DNA from: Capronia americana | Taxonomy: Eukaryota > Ascomycota > Eurotiomycetes > Chaetothyriales > Herpotrichiellaceae | Assembly (NCBI GenBank): GCA_016110215.1 | Contig: JADWQD010000003.1 | Coordinates: 372,001-436,000, forward strand | Length of the DNA: 64,000 nt | Direction: 5' to 3' | In this document: positions 19,527 to 30,661 of the stretch, piece by piece | Position numbering within the stretch: position 1 is the stretch's first letter | Layout: each line of letters opens with the position of its first letter | Program-made: the position numbers and the translations under genes | The notes under the pieces: model-generated | The model's database searches: none | What the model saw: the letters and a program-made list of their open reading frames with translations, nothing else | What the model was told of the DNA's origin: nothing

Positions 19527-20268
19527 CACACGAAACCATCCATCTCTACCAACCCATGCCAACCTGTTCAGTCAGGGGGTTTGTTTGATGCTGAATGTCT
19601 AAGGCAGCAGCCCCCGTTCCGGAAGGACATGACGTCTGCCAGGCATTGGTGCCTGACCGAGACGATCATGGCCATTATACACTCTGTCGAAGTCCTGCTA
19701 CACTCACTCTGGCGGTAACACGACGACTTACTCGCCGAAGTCATTGGGAGTGAAGGAAGGGCTCAAACCCGCAAACCCAGTTATTACAGTACCAGAACAT
19801 GAAGAATCGTTGCTCAGGCCGTCCGGACAGTACCGGGAAAAGTTCTCTCCAGCCGGGATAGGAGGTCATAGTTCAGAGATGAGATACCGCGATACAGCGG
19901 GCCTGGCAAGTCGGACTTCAAAGTCCAGGTATAGGTACCTAGGCAGGAGTAGACGTCGGTGTGAAACCTGTGCAGCAGGAAGAGATTGACAATCATCATG
20001 AAGAGCAGCAGTAGCAGTAGGAACAGTAGTAGTAGTAATAGTATTGCATCCCGGTTTTGCCGCCCAGATAGGATACCAGCGCTGTCATTATCACATCCTT
20101 ACTGTGTATAGAAATGACGAAAACCACTCGGGTCTGAGATTGCGTCCAATTCCAGACCCGGTGGGAACTCTCTCGTCTTAACCCCTCCCCACTTCTCTTT
20201 CCATATAGAACACCTCTCTACTGTACCGTGTGTATATCACTCTCACCCGACGGCATCTGCGTCTAGGG
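19527..20268. other. intergenic between convergent DUF3176 and AFG1 genes
   Basis: This holds both 3' ends. A trinucleotide-rich tract lies near 20005-20045. No gene was seen. Confidence 0.5.
20005..20045 (+). repeat. imperfect AGC/AGT trinucleotide tract
   Basis: Units of AGC, AGT and AAT run together (GCAGTAGCAGTAGGAACAGT and onward). It is a simple-sequence tract outside any gene. Confidence 0.75.
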
Positions 20269-22113
20269 TCACAAACTGTCCTCCCTCCACCGACTCCTGA
20301 CCCTCTGCCAGCCTTCCTTCTCTTCCAGGCCTCCTCTCTTCTCCAGTCCCAGTCCCCTCTCCACCCACTCCTGGCTGCCCATCTCGGTCAGTCGGCTCAA
20401 GGCCCTTGCGAACGCGAACCGCTCCTCATCGCCGCTGAACAGCGACGACTGCTTGAGCATGCTCATGTTCATGCCCAGATCGTCCATCAGGTTGCGCATC
20501 ACGTCGTCCACGTCGTGGCCTTCGTCCTGGCCCGAGGGGCCGGATTGATTGTGTTTCGCCTTTTGAACCTCCTCGGCGATGTTTTTCTCATCCTTGCTCG
20601 CCGAAGCCCCGTCCTTTTTGACCTTGTCCGTCACTTTATCCAGACTCTCGTCCAGCTCCGTCCTGCTCACAAATAACTGACTCAGCGGCACGGCCGTGGT
20701 AAGGACCAACTTGGCGTGGCTCTCATATACCGCGTCGATGAAGGTGATGAATCGTCGGGCCCAATCCCTCTCGCGATGCGTCATCCCCGGCACATCCGTG
20801 ACGATGAAGGCATCAAAGCTGCGCATCATCTCAATATAGTCGGCCGCGCCGGTCGCTCTGCCGATCAGGTCGTGGAACGTAAACCTCGCGGCGCGCCCGG
20901 AGACCAGCGGTATGTGAACTTCGCGGCCCCAGACCGTGATGGTCGTCGGATGAGGCGGATCCTTCTCGGGGTCGCCCAGAAAATTGAACCATTTATCCGC
21001 GTGGGTTTTTGCGGCGCGGTCAAGGGGATGGTGGTACACGCCACTCGGCGGTCTGGGCAGCTTGCGATAGTCCGTCTGAGAGTCCAGGTTGATGACTCGC
21101 AACTGTTTCTTCAGCAAGTTGATGCACGGGATGAACGATTGGCGCTGGATGCCGTTCTTGTAGAGATCGTCGGGGTGGCGGTTGGATGTGGTCACCAGGA
21201 CCACGCCATGGGACATGAGGGCTTCGATGAGCCTTCGCAGGATCATGGCGTCGGCGACGTCGACAACCTGGAACTCGTCGAAGCAGAGCACCTGGGCTGT
21301 TTCGGCAATGTCGGCCGCGATGAAGGGGACTGCGTCAAAGTCGTTCCCGTATTGCATTCTCATCTTATGCAGCCGCTTATGGACATCTTGCATGAAATTG
21401 TGGAAATGGATCCTCGTCTTCGACGTGATATTCGCCGGCAATGTGTCGAAGAACAAATCCATGAGCATGGTCTTCCCGGAGCCGACATCGCCGTACATGT
21501 ATAATCCCTTGGGGAGGTTCTCGGGTATCTCGCCGATGGTCTTCTTTTTCTTGCCGCTAGAGAACAAAGAACCGAAGAGCGATTTCTTGGGCGGTTGAAG
21601 GTCGTTTATGTCCGGGTGGATGACCTTCGGGGGGTTATAGTCCTGTAGTGATTCGTGGAGGTCCTGGAGGTGCTCGACCAGCGCTTGGTCCAAGTTAGTC
21701 CAGCGGCTCTTCCCCAGGGGCAGAGGGTTCTTTCTTTCTCACTCACTTCTCTGATGTTCGTCCATTCGCAGTCTCCTTGCATGGACCCGTTCATCGTACT
21801 CCTCCAGCGGCCCGTGGGGGCGCACGTCTTTCACCGTCGCGAGCTCCCGCTTCTGACGCCACTGCCATTGCGACTGCGCAGACCTCTGAGCCGTCTGGAC
21901 CGCCTCGCGAGCATACCTGGCCGAGTAGGCCCGGCTTGCGACATGTAGCTGCCGCCCGGAGACCCTGGGTGATCTTCTTTGTCGCAGTGTCAGTGTAGTC
22001 AAGCACTCAGCGCAGATCGACCGACGCAAAGGAGGCCGGTGGGCGGTATCGGAGATCAGAGCTCGGAGGTAGGATTGGAAGGCGTTGTGGACGGGCTGCA
22101 CAGAGGCCTTCAT
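20269..22113 (-). CDS. AFG1: mitochondrial AFG1/LACE1-type AAA ATPase
   Basis: Exon 1 is 22113..21747 and exon 2 is 21683..20269, giving 593 residues. The 63-nt intron has a GTGAGT donor, a CTAAC branch and a CAAG acceptor. I chose the ATG at 22113 because MKASVQPVHNAFQSYLRAL and the following Arg-rich, acid-poor stretch form a mitochondrial presequence. Splicing joins GPLEEYDERV...MDEHQR to TLVEHLQDLHESLQDYNPP, the usual AFG1 N-terminus. Walker A is GDVGSGKT at about residues 187-194, and Walker B LCFDEFQVVD follows near 255. A lysine-rich insert rich in D/E lies near residues 500-530. Afg1 helps degrade or sort mitochondrially encoded respiratory subunits at the inner membrane. The product should be a matrix-side ATPase. 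Confidence 0.93.
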
Positions 22114-22888
22114 ACTGACGGTCACACAGACAACATGAAAAGACCAGGCGCCTTTCCAAGTCGGATTTTTCAAGGTCATAAACTCATGGCGAAGACAAAG
22201 GCAAAAAATTGGTGAAGAACGAATGCCAGCCGATACGCAATTCTTAACGACTAATTGAAGCGCTGCGTCACCGGCGGTCGGAATAAAGACCGCATGTCGC
22301 GATCCCAGGCCCCCGGCGCGAAAAGAATTGCCGGTAAAGTAACCGACCGGCGCGCCAGGCAGTTTGTGGGCAAGATATCTGGCAGAACGTACTTCTAGCT
22401 CAAAGCATTCGACGAGCTGATTATAAAGAGCAGGTTCTATGGCCGTGATTAAGTGTCTACGGCCGCTCGCACCAAGATGGCCTCGATACCTGCTTGACCG
22501 AAATGGATCTTCTGGTGCCATTTCCCCTTGATGACACTCGTCGCCTTGCGTTCGCCTCTCAGCTGGCTTGCCTTGCAAAATTCCGCCTAGACATGACCGT
22601 AAGCTATCTCAAACTCCTCGCAACGCTCTCGTCGCCGAAGTGATGATGATCAGAAATCGTTTGAAAGTGTAAACTTTTGCAGGACATTTAGAATTGCTGG
22701 AACTGAATCCCCCATGACCGATGGAATGCCCCCCGAAGCTCCGAGCGTGATTTCGTAAACCATTTATTTCGTCAGGTTGCCCCATCCTTCGCCTTGTATA
22801 CCATATGTAGAACGCGTGCAGGCGGGCCAATGCAGAAGCAGCTGCTATCGGCTGGGCTGCTCAAGGGCCGGCATTCAAGGCCTCGTCT
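22114..22888. other. intergenic, AFG1 promoter and BEM1 3' end
   Basis: The minus frame of AFG1 stays open upstream of its chosen ATG, but that extension contains no conserved motif. No further gene was seen. Confidence 0.5.
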
Positions 22889-24815
22889 TCAACCGGGGGC
22901 ATAATTAACGTAGAGCGTGAGTTTAGGATTCCGTTGAAGCGCCACATCGAGGTTGTCGTCGTTCTCGAGATCGATGAGACTGTTCGTCGGCTCGTCCTTG
23001 TACTGGATCACGATCTCTTCGTTGACCTTCAACCGCTCTATAAGCTTTTCCTTTAGTGCCACGAAAACAACATCTTGCGGTACTCGAAGGGCGATAATGT
23101 CATCTTGGAAGAAAACTTTGACTTTCATGGCGCCACCTGCATTGCTGGCCTTCATACTCGACGAGTTGGACGCCTGCGTCAAATTGCTTGGTTGAGAGTG
23201 CAGAAATGGCGGTCCTCCCATAGCCATGCCTGTTCCAGCGGACATAGGTATGGGTATGCGTTGCTGCGATGATCGCGCTGACGGGGGTGGCATGCCGCCA
23301 TACGCCATTCCCGGTGGCTGTTGGTTGGAAGATGTTCGAGACACCGGTGGCAGCGAGTGCTGTGATCCGCCTGACAGCCTGTAATCCTCTCCAAGGGCGT
23401 TGGGATCTATCTCGAAATCTTGACCGGGCTTGGGTTTAAACAGGTTCCGCACCAGCATACTCTTGGAAATGTGAGGGGGCATTCCGACGATCCTCTTGAT
23501 ATACTCGTCGAGGTTCTGCCGTCGACCGTTGGAAATCGCGTCCGTGACATGTGCCACCGGCCCGGGCATGAAAGGCAGTGTACGGGGTTTGCCCTTGTTA
23601 CCAGCCTCTTCCGGAAACATCTCTAGGAGGGCAATCTGGAAGTCGTAGAAGTCGGCGTAGTACCGCGATAGTTCCCACCACCGTCCGTCCTCCATCTGAC
23701 ACTCGATAATGTACCAGTACATGTCGTTGTCAAAGCAATATCGAGGGACCGAGGCACTGACGGGCGCCAGTGGCATGTTCGACTGCTGCTGGGATGTCCT
23801 GGCTCCAGTCTGCTTGAGATTTCATGAGCTTCGGTCTCTCGAGTTCAAGATGGGAACCGCCACTTACATATTCAGTCTGCCTGGGAAGAGGTTGTTGCGC
23901 AGGAGCATTCTGCAAGCTCATCCGCGCCATTTCGGCCGACATTTGAGCTTGAGGGTTATCGAATTTGCCCAAGCTGATACTGCTGTTCTTATACTCGGCC
24001 GCGAATTTTTTCCACTCTTCCACTCGAGGCACGCCCGCTTTTCGAACAGCCTCAAGTGGATCTGGCACTGATTGCATAGTTGCAGTGTCCTTGATGTCAA
24101 TGAACGACACGGGGATTAATCCAGGTCCTCCTAGCCGTCCTATCGGCTTAGCAACGAACCATTCGGGGTTGGATTGTGCCACCACGATAATCGCCTCTCC
24201 AGCTTTGGCGTCCAGCTCATCTGCTCTCTCAGCATGGAAATCGTACTGTACCACGCCATACACCATGGCGCCCGTGCTTCTGCCACTCATACTCGGTCCT
24301 CTTTGATGAGCTCCTGCGCTGGGGCGTGTGGTTGCTGTCGATTCTGATCTCGTATGGCCAGAGGTGGTCGAGCCCTTCTCAGAGAAGCCAGAGTCATGAC
24401 CGTCCGCCTTTTCCGCCGGAGATGCAACAGAACTTCCGCTTTGTCGCTGTTGTTTGCCAACCACTTCGAAGAATGCGACGGGCACAAGGCCCCTAGCGGA
24501 CGGAATGAGCGGGTTGCAGGCCTCGTACCACTCTGGATCGTCCTCGCGACTTAGGACATGGAAGAAGTCGCCCTTGTGGAATGCTAGCTCTTGCGCATTG
24601 CCATTTTGTGGCTCGTAGTCGTACAAGGCCTTTATCACCTTCTTCGGCGGCAGTGCCTGGATTGTCTTGGGTGTGATGGACAGATTAGGCGGTTGCCGTC
24701 CGTCTCTGTCGCTCTTCAGGGATCGACGAATAGCCTATCGGAATAGAATGATCAGTGCCCGCCAGCCAGAGAGCGCGAGCTGCGTGTGCTATGAACCAGA
24801 TAGACATACCTTCAT
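22889..24815 (-). CDS. BEM1: polarity scaffold BEM1 (SH3-SH3-PX-PB1)
   Basis: Exons are 24815..24810 (only ATG AAG), 24734..23868 and 23809..22889, giving 597 residues. Donors are GTATGT and GTAAGT. The second acceptor (CAAGCAG|ACT) is set by frame and by the conserved join into GARTSQQQSN...LAPVSASVPRYCF. Domains in order are SH3-1 (about 35-93, VIKALYDYEPQN), SH3-2 (about 159-218, MVYGVVQYDFHAE), PX (about 305-420, containing YWYIIECQMEDGRWWELSRY) and PB1 (about 518-597). Bem1 ties Cdc42, its exchange factor Cdc24 and PAK kinases together at growing tips; the PB1 domain pairs with Cdc24. In filamentous fungi it also supports hyphal growth and cell fusion. The two-codon first exon is easy to miss in automated models. 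Confidence 0.94.
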
Positions 24816-26373
24816 TGTCGCATTGAAGGAGTGCCCCGCAATCGCACTGGGCAGGAAGGCAATCCTGCGGAAACCGTGCTCTTTTTGGCTCTAGATCGGC
24901 TGAGGCGCAGTCACAGGGTGGAACGAGGCTTTCAAGGGCCTGCACGGGGTTGGACTCTTCCGCGCAAACTTGACGGACAATGTGTTTCAGGATTTGAAGC
25001 CGACAAGGGCAGGATGATGAGGTCGTCAGAGTCGGACAGAGTGCGGCTCACAAGGTCAAGCAAGGGAGAAGACCTGGTGCGTCGCTCTAGCGTGTCTGGC
25101 AGGGATCCCTCCAGTTCAAGTCCGTGACGCCCCACAGATTGAAGATTGCGACGGGACTTGGATGTGTGATCGAAATTCCGAAAGGATTCCAGAAATCAAA
25201 GTGAGATGGCGGTGACGTGGAGGTGAAGACTCAATTCGGGCTCTGCCTACGAGGTCCTGGAGGTTGCGGAAAGCTACCTTTTATTCTCGGGCCTCCTGAA
25301 TCGAGGTTGACGATGCCGCCCGCTGCACAGTCCGTAATTGTGCGCCGGGAAGTCGCCAGAAAATGTGAGTCGGAAATGCAACTCTAGGCCCGCAACGTGG
25401 GCGCGGCTGCAATGCATAACAGTCATTCCCAAAGCGTGTGAATCGCAAACAAAGAGAACGAATCCACGACCTTCAAGCATTCAGATGGCCCCCAAAAGTC
25501 ACGCATACGCAAACTAATGAAACCCACGAAGACCATCCCAGCTGCGTGGGCTGCGTTCTAAAGCCTAGTTGCGTGTTGATCCGACATTCCCACTGGATCG
25601 AATCTCCATAGCCACGGTTGGAAAGCTTGCACCGGAACCTGAAATTCTTGGGTCATGAACTCTCGTTGGCTAGCCGGAGTTCAGCTGCATGCGGAGACCT
25701 GCGCTGAGCCATGAGAGATATGTTACCACTCGCAAGTACATAGGCAGCAGTCCAAGTTAATGTTCGGATTTCTCTGAACTGAATCACTAACCCTCCTGGT
25801 TGGCCTTTTTCATGCCTCTCAAGACCTAATAAAAAATGCGGTGCCAGATGCATTGCCCTCAGACCGGTGAGTATTCCTAGTTGAGGAACTGGCAACATGA
25901 TTCCGGGCCGTGGCGCGCAGCCAGACTTGAAATCATTGTTCGCCTCAAGCTGTCAGGCGGACCAGACCCATGATTTCCCAAATGATCCAACCCCTTGCAG
26001 TGAAAAACAATGCCAAAACCACTTCAACCACACAGGAATGGCACGCTATGAACGTCGCAAATGAAAGCCCGCTTCCCGATTGTTAACCAATTCATTGGTG
26101 TTCCGCGTGATCACTCTCCTTAATCCGCGGCAAAGACAAAGATATTCCAAGCTCGTGATCCCCTTCGCCGCATAGGGATGGCGCTTCAGCCATAAAGAAC
26201 GACAACTGACCATCCAATTCATGTGACTAATGCTCGAAGCGGCCGCCAAAAAGGAAATATACTGGAAACTGAGCCGAGAAGTAAAGATAGGCTCTCCCAG
26301 CTACCAAAGATTCAGAGCTCTCAGATCGATGGAACTCCAGTCATGGGTCCCTAAAGTATGTGATGAGAAACGT
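24816..26373. other. long intergenic region (1.56 kb), no gene seen
   Basis: This is the largest gene-free stretch. It lies upstream of BEM1 and downstream of the THP3-like gene, so it probably holds the BEM1 promoter and leader. Frames up to 98 codons occur but have no recognisable features. I saw no repeat, tRNA or transposon remnant. Confidence 0.5.
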
Positions 26374-28065
26374 TCATATTTGGCCCTTAATGTCGATTTG
26401 TCCAAAGGCTCTCGCCTTCGCGATATGGAAGATGGATCCAGCCTTTCCAGTCAGAAAGCGTACATCCCCGTCGCGTTCTTCGAGGAGAGTCGAGGACTCA
26501 TCCGGTGCATGATCAATGATGAATTGACATGCTTCTTCGTCGGACTCGAAACCCAGCTCCTCTGTAACGAAACGTAGGCGGACATCAGGTTTGTAGCTAC
26601 GAGAACACATTAGTTGTATGACGGGAAGTGTATGGAAATGGAAAACTTACGCTTTGCATAAGCATGCCAGCGCCGCCAGTCTTTCACGTTCTACGAACAT
26701 ATCCATCAAATACGCGCCCATGTCAGGCACAGTCAGATACAGCTTGAAGAATTTGTGGTAATTGCCCAGAGCGAGGGCAGAGCGCACCTCAAGCGCGTGT
26801 TTGATGGCCGGTTCTTTTTTGTCTGCGGGGGTTAAATCAGATAGTACGTCATTCATGTCAGTCCGGTTGCAGGTGTGGATGAAATACAGGATACGATATG
26901 CCTTGAACTCCACAGGGTGACCGCCTAGGTTCTGCTTGTACAGAGCCCGCAGTTGTGTTTGGCATTGGTTATACTCACCCAGGTCACCCTTCTCCAAGGC
27001 AATCCGGGCATGGTACTCGTAAACACTGGTGGTGAAATCGTTCTTGATGTGTTGGACGGTCAGATCTTGCCGCAGAGACTTGAATTGGTCACAAATGTAA
27101 ACGTAGTTGGCCTCGGAGCGCCATTTCTTTTTCAGTAGTTCCAGTGTTTTCCGAAGAACTTCCAGAGGCCGGACGTCATCGGGGTTGGGCGCTGACGTTA
27201 ATCGAAAATAGTTCTTTTCCAGCTTTTGTGAGCGCCCAACGATAGGTCCAGTCGTCTTTGGTTCCGGTGAGGCGCCCCGGGACGATTCTTGTGTACGTGG
27301 AGAGTTGGAATCTCCCCGCATGTCTTCGAACCGCCGTCTGCGGGATTCTAGACTGGCGCCGGCTTTACTTACGGATGTGCTCATGTCGAGCTTGGGTCGC
27401 TTATCTTTCGGGTTGAAGGAGACACGATCGGCCAATGACCCGGAATGTTGTCCATTTTGTTTCCAGGGTGGCGGCGGTGCAGAAGCCTCGAACTCTGCTG
27501 AGAGCTCTGTGGATTTGCGCTTACGCGGCGTGTCCGTTTGAGTGTGATAAGTAGTGGTGGGAGCAGGAACAGATGCACGGGGAACAAAAGGTGGAGAAGT
27601 TATAGGAGCAAGAAGAGCACGGTTGCGTTCTTCCAAGATCATTTGCTGTGGCAACGGCAGCTCTTTCCAATTGACATGGTCCAGACTCCCACTTTGGGTG
27701 GCGTCTGTGATGATTTGCTTGAGTTTTGCTTCGATCTGTTCCTTGGATACAGTTCGCATCTCGGCAGCTTTCGCGAATGAGCGGTTGACATAGTCACGGA
27801 CGTCTGGCGACCAAACGACTTTCTGCCGGGGTCCCTGTTGGGATGGAGGTGGAAGAGTATTGGCCATGTTGCTCGCCGGGGGCGAAGGCATGTACTGTTG
27901 AGGTGGCATTGACGCAGGATTATAGGCCGGCGGTGGGAGGTAGGCTGGCGGAGGACCAAAGGTATTCCGAGCGGGAACTGATATGTAAGCATGACTCTGG
28001 TTGTTCAACGACGGGTATGGAGACGCAGTCTGCCACGGAGGGTGGCCTGCAGGAGACGAATACAT
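26374..28065 (-). CDS. THP3: SAC3/GANP-domain protein of the THP3/LENG8 family
   Basis: Exon 1 is 28065..26651 and exon 2 is 26596..26374, giving 545 residues. The 54-nt intron runs from GTAAGT to GTAG with an ACTAAT branch. The ATG at 28065 (MYSSPAGHPPWQ) is used; the open frame before it starts with GTG. The first 300 residues are Pro/Gln-rich and disordered, with a basic patch KRKSTEL and DKRPKLD. The SAC3/GANP domain runs from about 325 to the end, with RPLEVLRKTLELLKKKW, YEYHARIALEKGDLGEYNQC and FKAYRILYFIHTCNRTD. The order fits yeast Thp3 and animal LENG8, linked to transcription elongation, splicing and mRNA export. The symbol is by family resemblance; orthology was not tested. Confidence 0.85.
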
Positions 28066-28466
28066 GGCAGCGCGTCCAAGCACAGTTGACTGTGCGGCGC
28101 AGGAAAGCGAAATGGAGGGATGAAATAGTCACTACAACAGCCTGCCCGATGGAACGCCTATGTTGCAAGGCGGTTGGCACGGTCGTCGTGATGTTGTGAT
28201 GAGGAAGTCGGTGAAAGGAAGAAGAAGAGAAGGTCAGGTTGACTGAAATTACCACCACAGAAGCTGCTTGGCTAAGGCCTAGCCTGAATAGGCTAGTGGC
28301 ATTTGATATCGAGTTAATCAAGGCAGCGAGCAATCTCCCTTCTTTCACTTATTTCGTTCTTACAGTAATACTTCAGGCACGATGAGGATGCTAGACTTAT
28401 AGCAACCAGCGCTCTCAGAAGACTTGGCGTGCCTGAAGATGAACTCCAGTCTGTCCAAACAGCCGA
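28066..28466. promoter_or_regulatory. divergent promoter region, THP3-like / VPS36
   Basis: About 400 bp separates the two start codons, read in opposite directions, so both promoters lie here. I recognise no specific binding site. Confidence 0.6.
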
Positions 28467-30391
28467 ATGTTCCTCAAAAAGCCAGACTTGACTGCTGGCT
28501 CTCGCCCCACCCTGTCGCAAGATGAGGTCCTTCTGTTTGTGCAGGACGGGGTCGGACTCTATGAAGGGAAAGTTGGACTGTGATGGCCGGTGAGTCCACT
28601 ATCGCTAACATCCGTTCAGAAAATACAAGATCGACTCTTGCCAAAAAGGACATGTGTATTTGACGTCCCATCGCGCATGCTACGTTGATGATGCAGAACC
28701 TCGCACCAACTCGTGGGCGGTTGACTTGAAAGATGTCGATAGACATGAGTTTCAGGTAAGATCGGTTTCTATATATACAACAATGGTGCTTACCCCATGC
28801 AACCAAGGCTGGGTTTCTCAGATCATCGCCCAAGGTCACCTTATTTCCTAAGCCACTTAAGAGAGGGTTTGGCTCGATAAGCAGGACTGGAACGCCACAG
28901 TCGCCGCATTTCCAGAGGGTCTTGTCTTCTTCGACACCAACTTCTCGGTCTGCCAGTCCGTTCCGCCCTCCACCGGTCCCGTCGGCTCCGGCGCCAGTGG
29001 TAGGCGGGACTTGGGTATGTCCCATCTGCTCTTTCTCCAATCCTGTGCCATCGAATTTCGATCCTACCATCGCTACGGAGGCTTTCCCGCTACCGCCATG
29101 TCTGGCCTGTGGCATTAAGCCGCCATTCTCCACGGTGCTCAAAGCGGCTGTCGTCGCTAACGCGAAACGGATTCCGGTGACAAGACCAGAGTCGATCAAC
29201 CTGACGGACAACTCGCAAACGAAGTCCTATGGAGACGAAACTTCTGCGGAAAGCATTACCTGCCCTAGATGCACATTTCACAACCATCCTTGGCTGCACG
29301 AGTGCGAATTGTGCTCTGCTCCGCTACCAAGTCCAAGCACAGTTCAGAGAGCGGGGCTGGAGGAACCATTTACCCGGTCTGAGTCGCCCGGACCGGAGAT
29401 ATCGGGCTTGACTCTCGAAGACGAGCATGAGACTCCGAGCATCAAGTTCTCCTTCCGGAACGGTGGCGATCGAGTGTTTTACGAACGCTTGAAGAATGCA
29501 ATGATACAACGGAAGTGGTTGCTGCAGAACGCTCCGCCGATTCCACGGGCTGACAGCCCGGCCGCCCCGACACCTCTCGGCAGTACAAGCCCAGCACCAA
29601 TAGGCCCGCGGAAAACAGCAGTCGGCATTGCTGGCCTCGAGCAGCGTGGGCTACAGACTCGTAAAAATAACGAAGCTGTTCTGGGAAACGCTTTTGAGGA
29701 TTTAGAGGCCTTGATGGCATCGGCTAAAGACATTGTGGCCCTCGCTGAACGATTTGCCCAGGAATCAGGAGCTGGGTCAGGCCTCTCAGGCGCTGTTTCG
29801 GACCCCCTTCTTTCTCAATCCGCCGCCGCTCTCGGCATGGTGGCGACGAAAGACATGGTTGGCGACAGCTCGAATACACTTTACATCTCAGAGCTAGCAC
29901 GAAACCTGGCGGAATATGCCATGGATGACAGGAGGGGCATACTACGGCACCAGGGCGGCACAATGAGCCTCGTCGATCTCTGGGCAATATTCAATAGGAG
30001 TCAAAATGGTGTGGAACTGGTCAGCCCCTCTGACTTCCGCAAAGCCGCTGAAGCATGGGAGAGGCTAGGACTTCCTATAAAACTACGACGCTTCAAAAGT
30101 GGACTCCTGGTAGTCCAGCACCGAAACGCAACTGACGACAGGACGATCAGTCAGATCAAGGCATGGCTAGAGTCAATGAAGCAGTGTGCAGCAAATGTGG
30201 CCGAGCTGTGGGATCGGTCAACGTTTGGCATTGGCGTTACCGCACAGCAGGCGGCGGCACAGTTTGGCTGGAGCCTTGGTGTTGCCAGTGAAGAACTTGA
30301 AATGGCAGAGGAAAGAGGAGCATTATGCCGCGAAGAGAGCGTGGAAGGCTTGAAATTCTGGCTGAATTTCTTGGTCGAAGAGGACGAATAG
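28467..30391 (+). CDS. VPS36: ESCRT-II subunit VPS36 with split GLUE domain and two zinc fingers
   Basis: Exons are 28467..28579, 28620..28755 and 28808..30391, giving 610 residues. The start MFLKKPDLTAG and EVLLFVQDGVGLYEGK open the GLUE domain, which continues with GHVYLTSHRACYVDD in exon 2. Two NZF-type fingers follow: WVCPICSFSNP...CLACG near residues 115-150 and ITCPRCTFHNHPWLHECELC near 185-210. The GLUE half IKFSFRNGGDRVFYERLK and a C-terminal winged-helix region complete it. Vps36 binds ubiquitinated cargo and phosphoinositide on endosomes and joins Vps22 and Vps25. The first donor needs care. A perfect GTGAGT at 28590 puts an in-frame TGA (28581-28583) in exon 1, while a weaker GTGATG at 28580 keeps the frame but adds V-G-L. 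I used the second. Confidence 0.9.
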
Positions 30392-30661
30392 ATGATACGT
30401 GCAATAGAAATGGGATGTCTCGCGTGTATTCTGTCCGAGTCCACAGTATGTCCCCTGGTTCTTCTTGACTCGACTTCCACCCACGCGGCCTTCACGCCCC
30501 ACGTGTTGTTGCGGTTTCGCCGCAGTTGCCCCTTTCAGCAATTTCTGCTCCTGAGCGGCTGCGACGACATTATGATGGTTGTTTTGTTTGTTGTCTCCCT
30601 TCTATCTCACAATGAAATGAACATCTAACCCAAGTCGCTCCTTCCCTTAGACTGCGCGAGA

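Noticed and set aside
18330..19562. 410-codon open frame antisense to the DUF3176 gene
   Set aside because: It has no recognisable domain, and the sense strand codes for a clear family protein.
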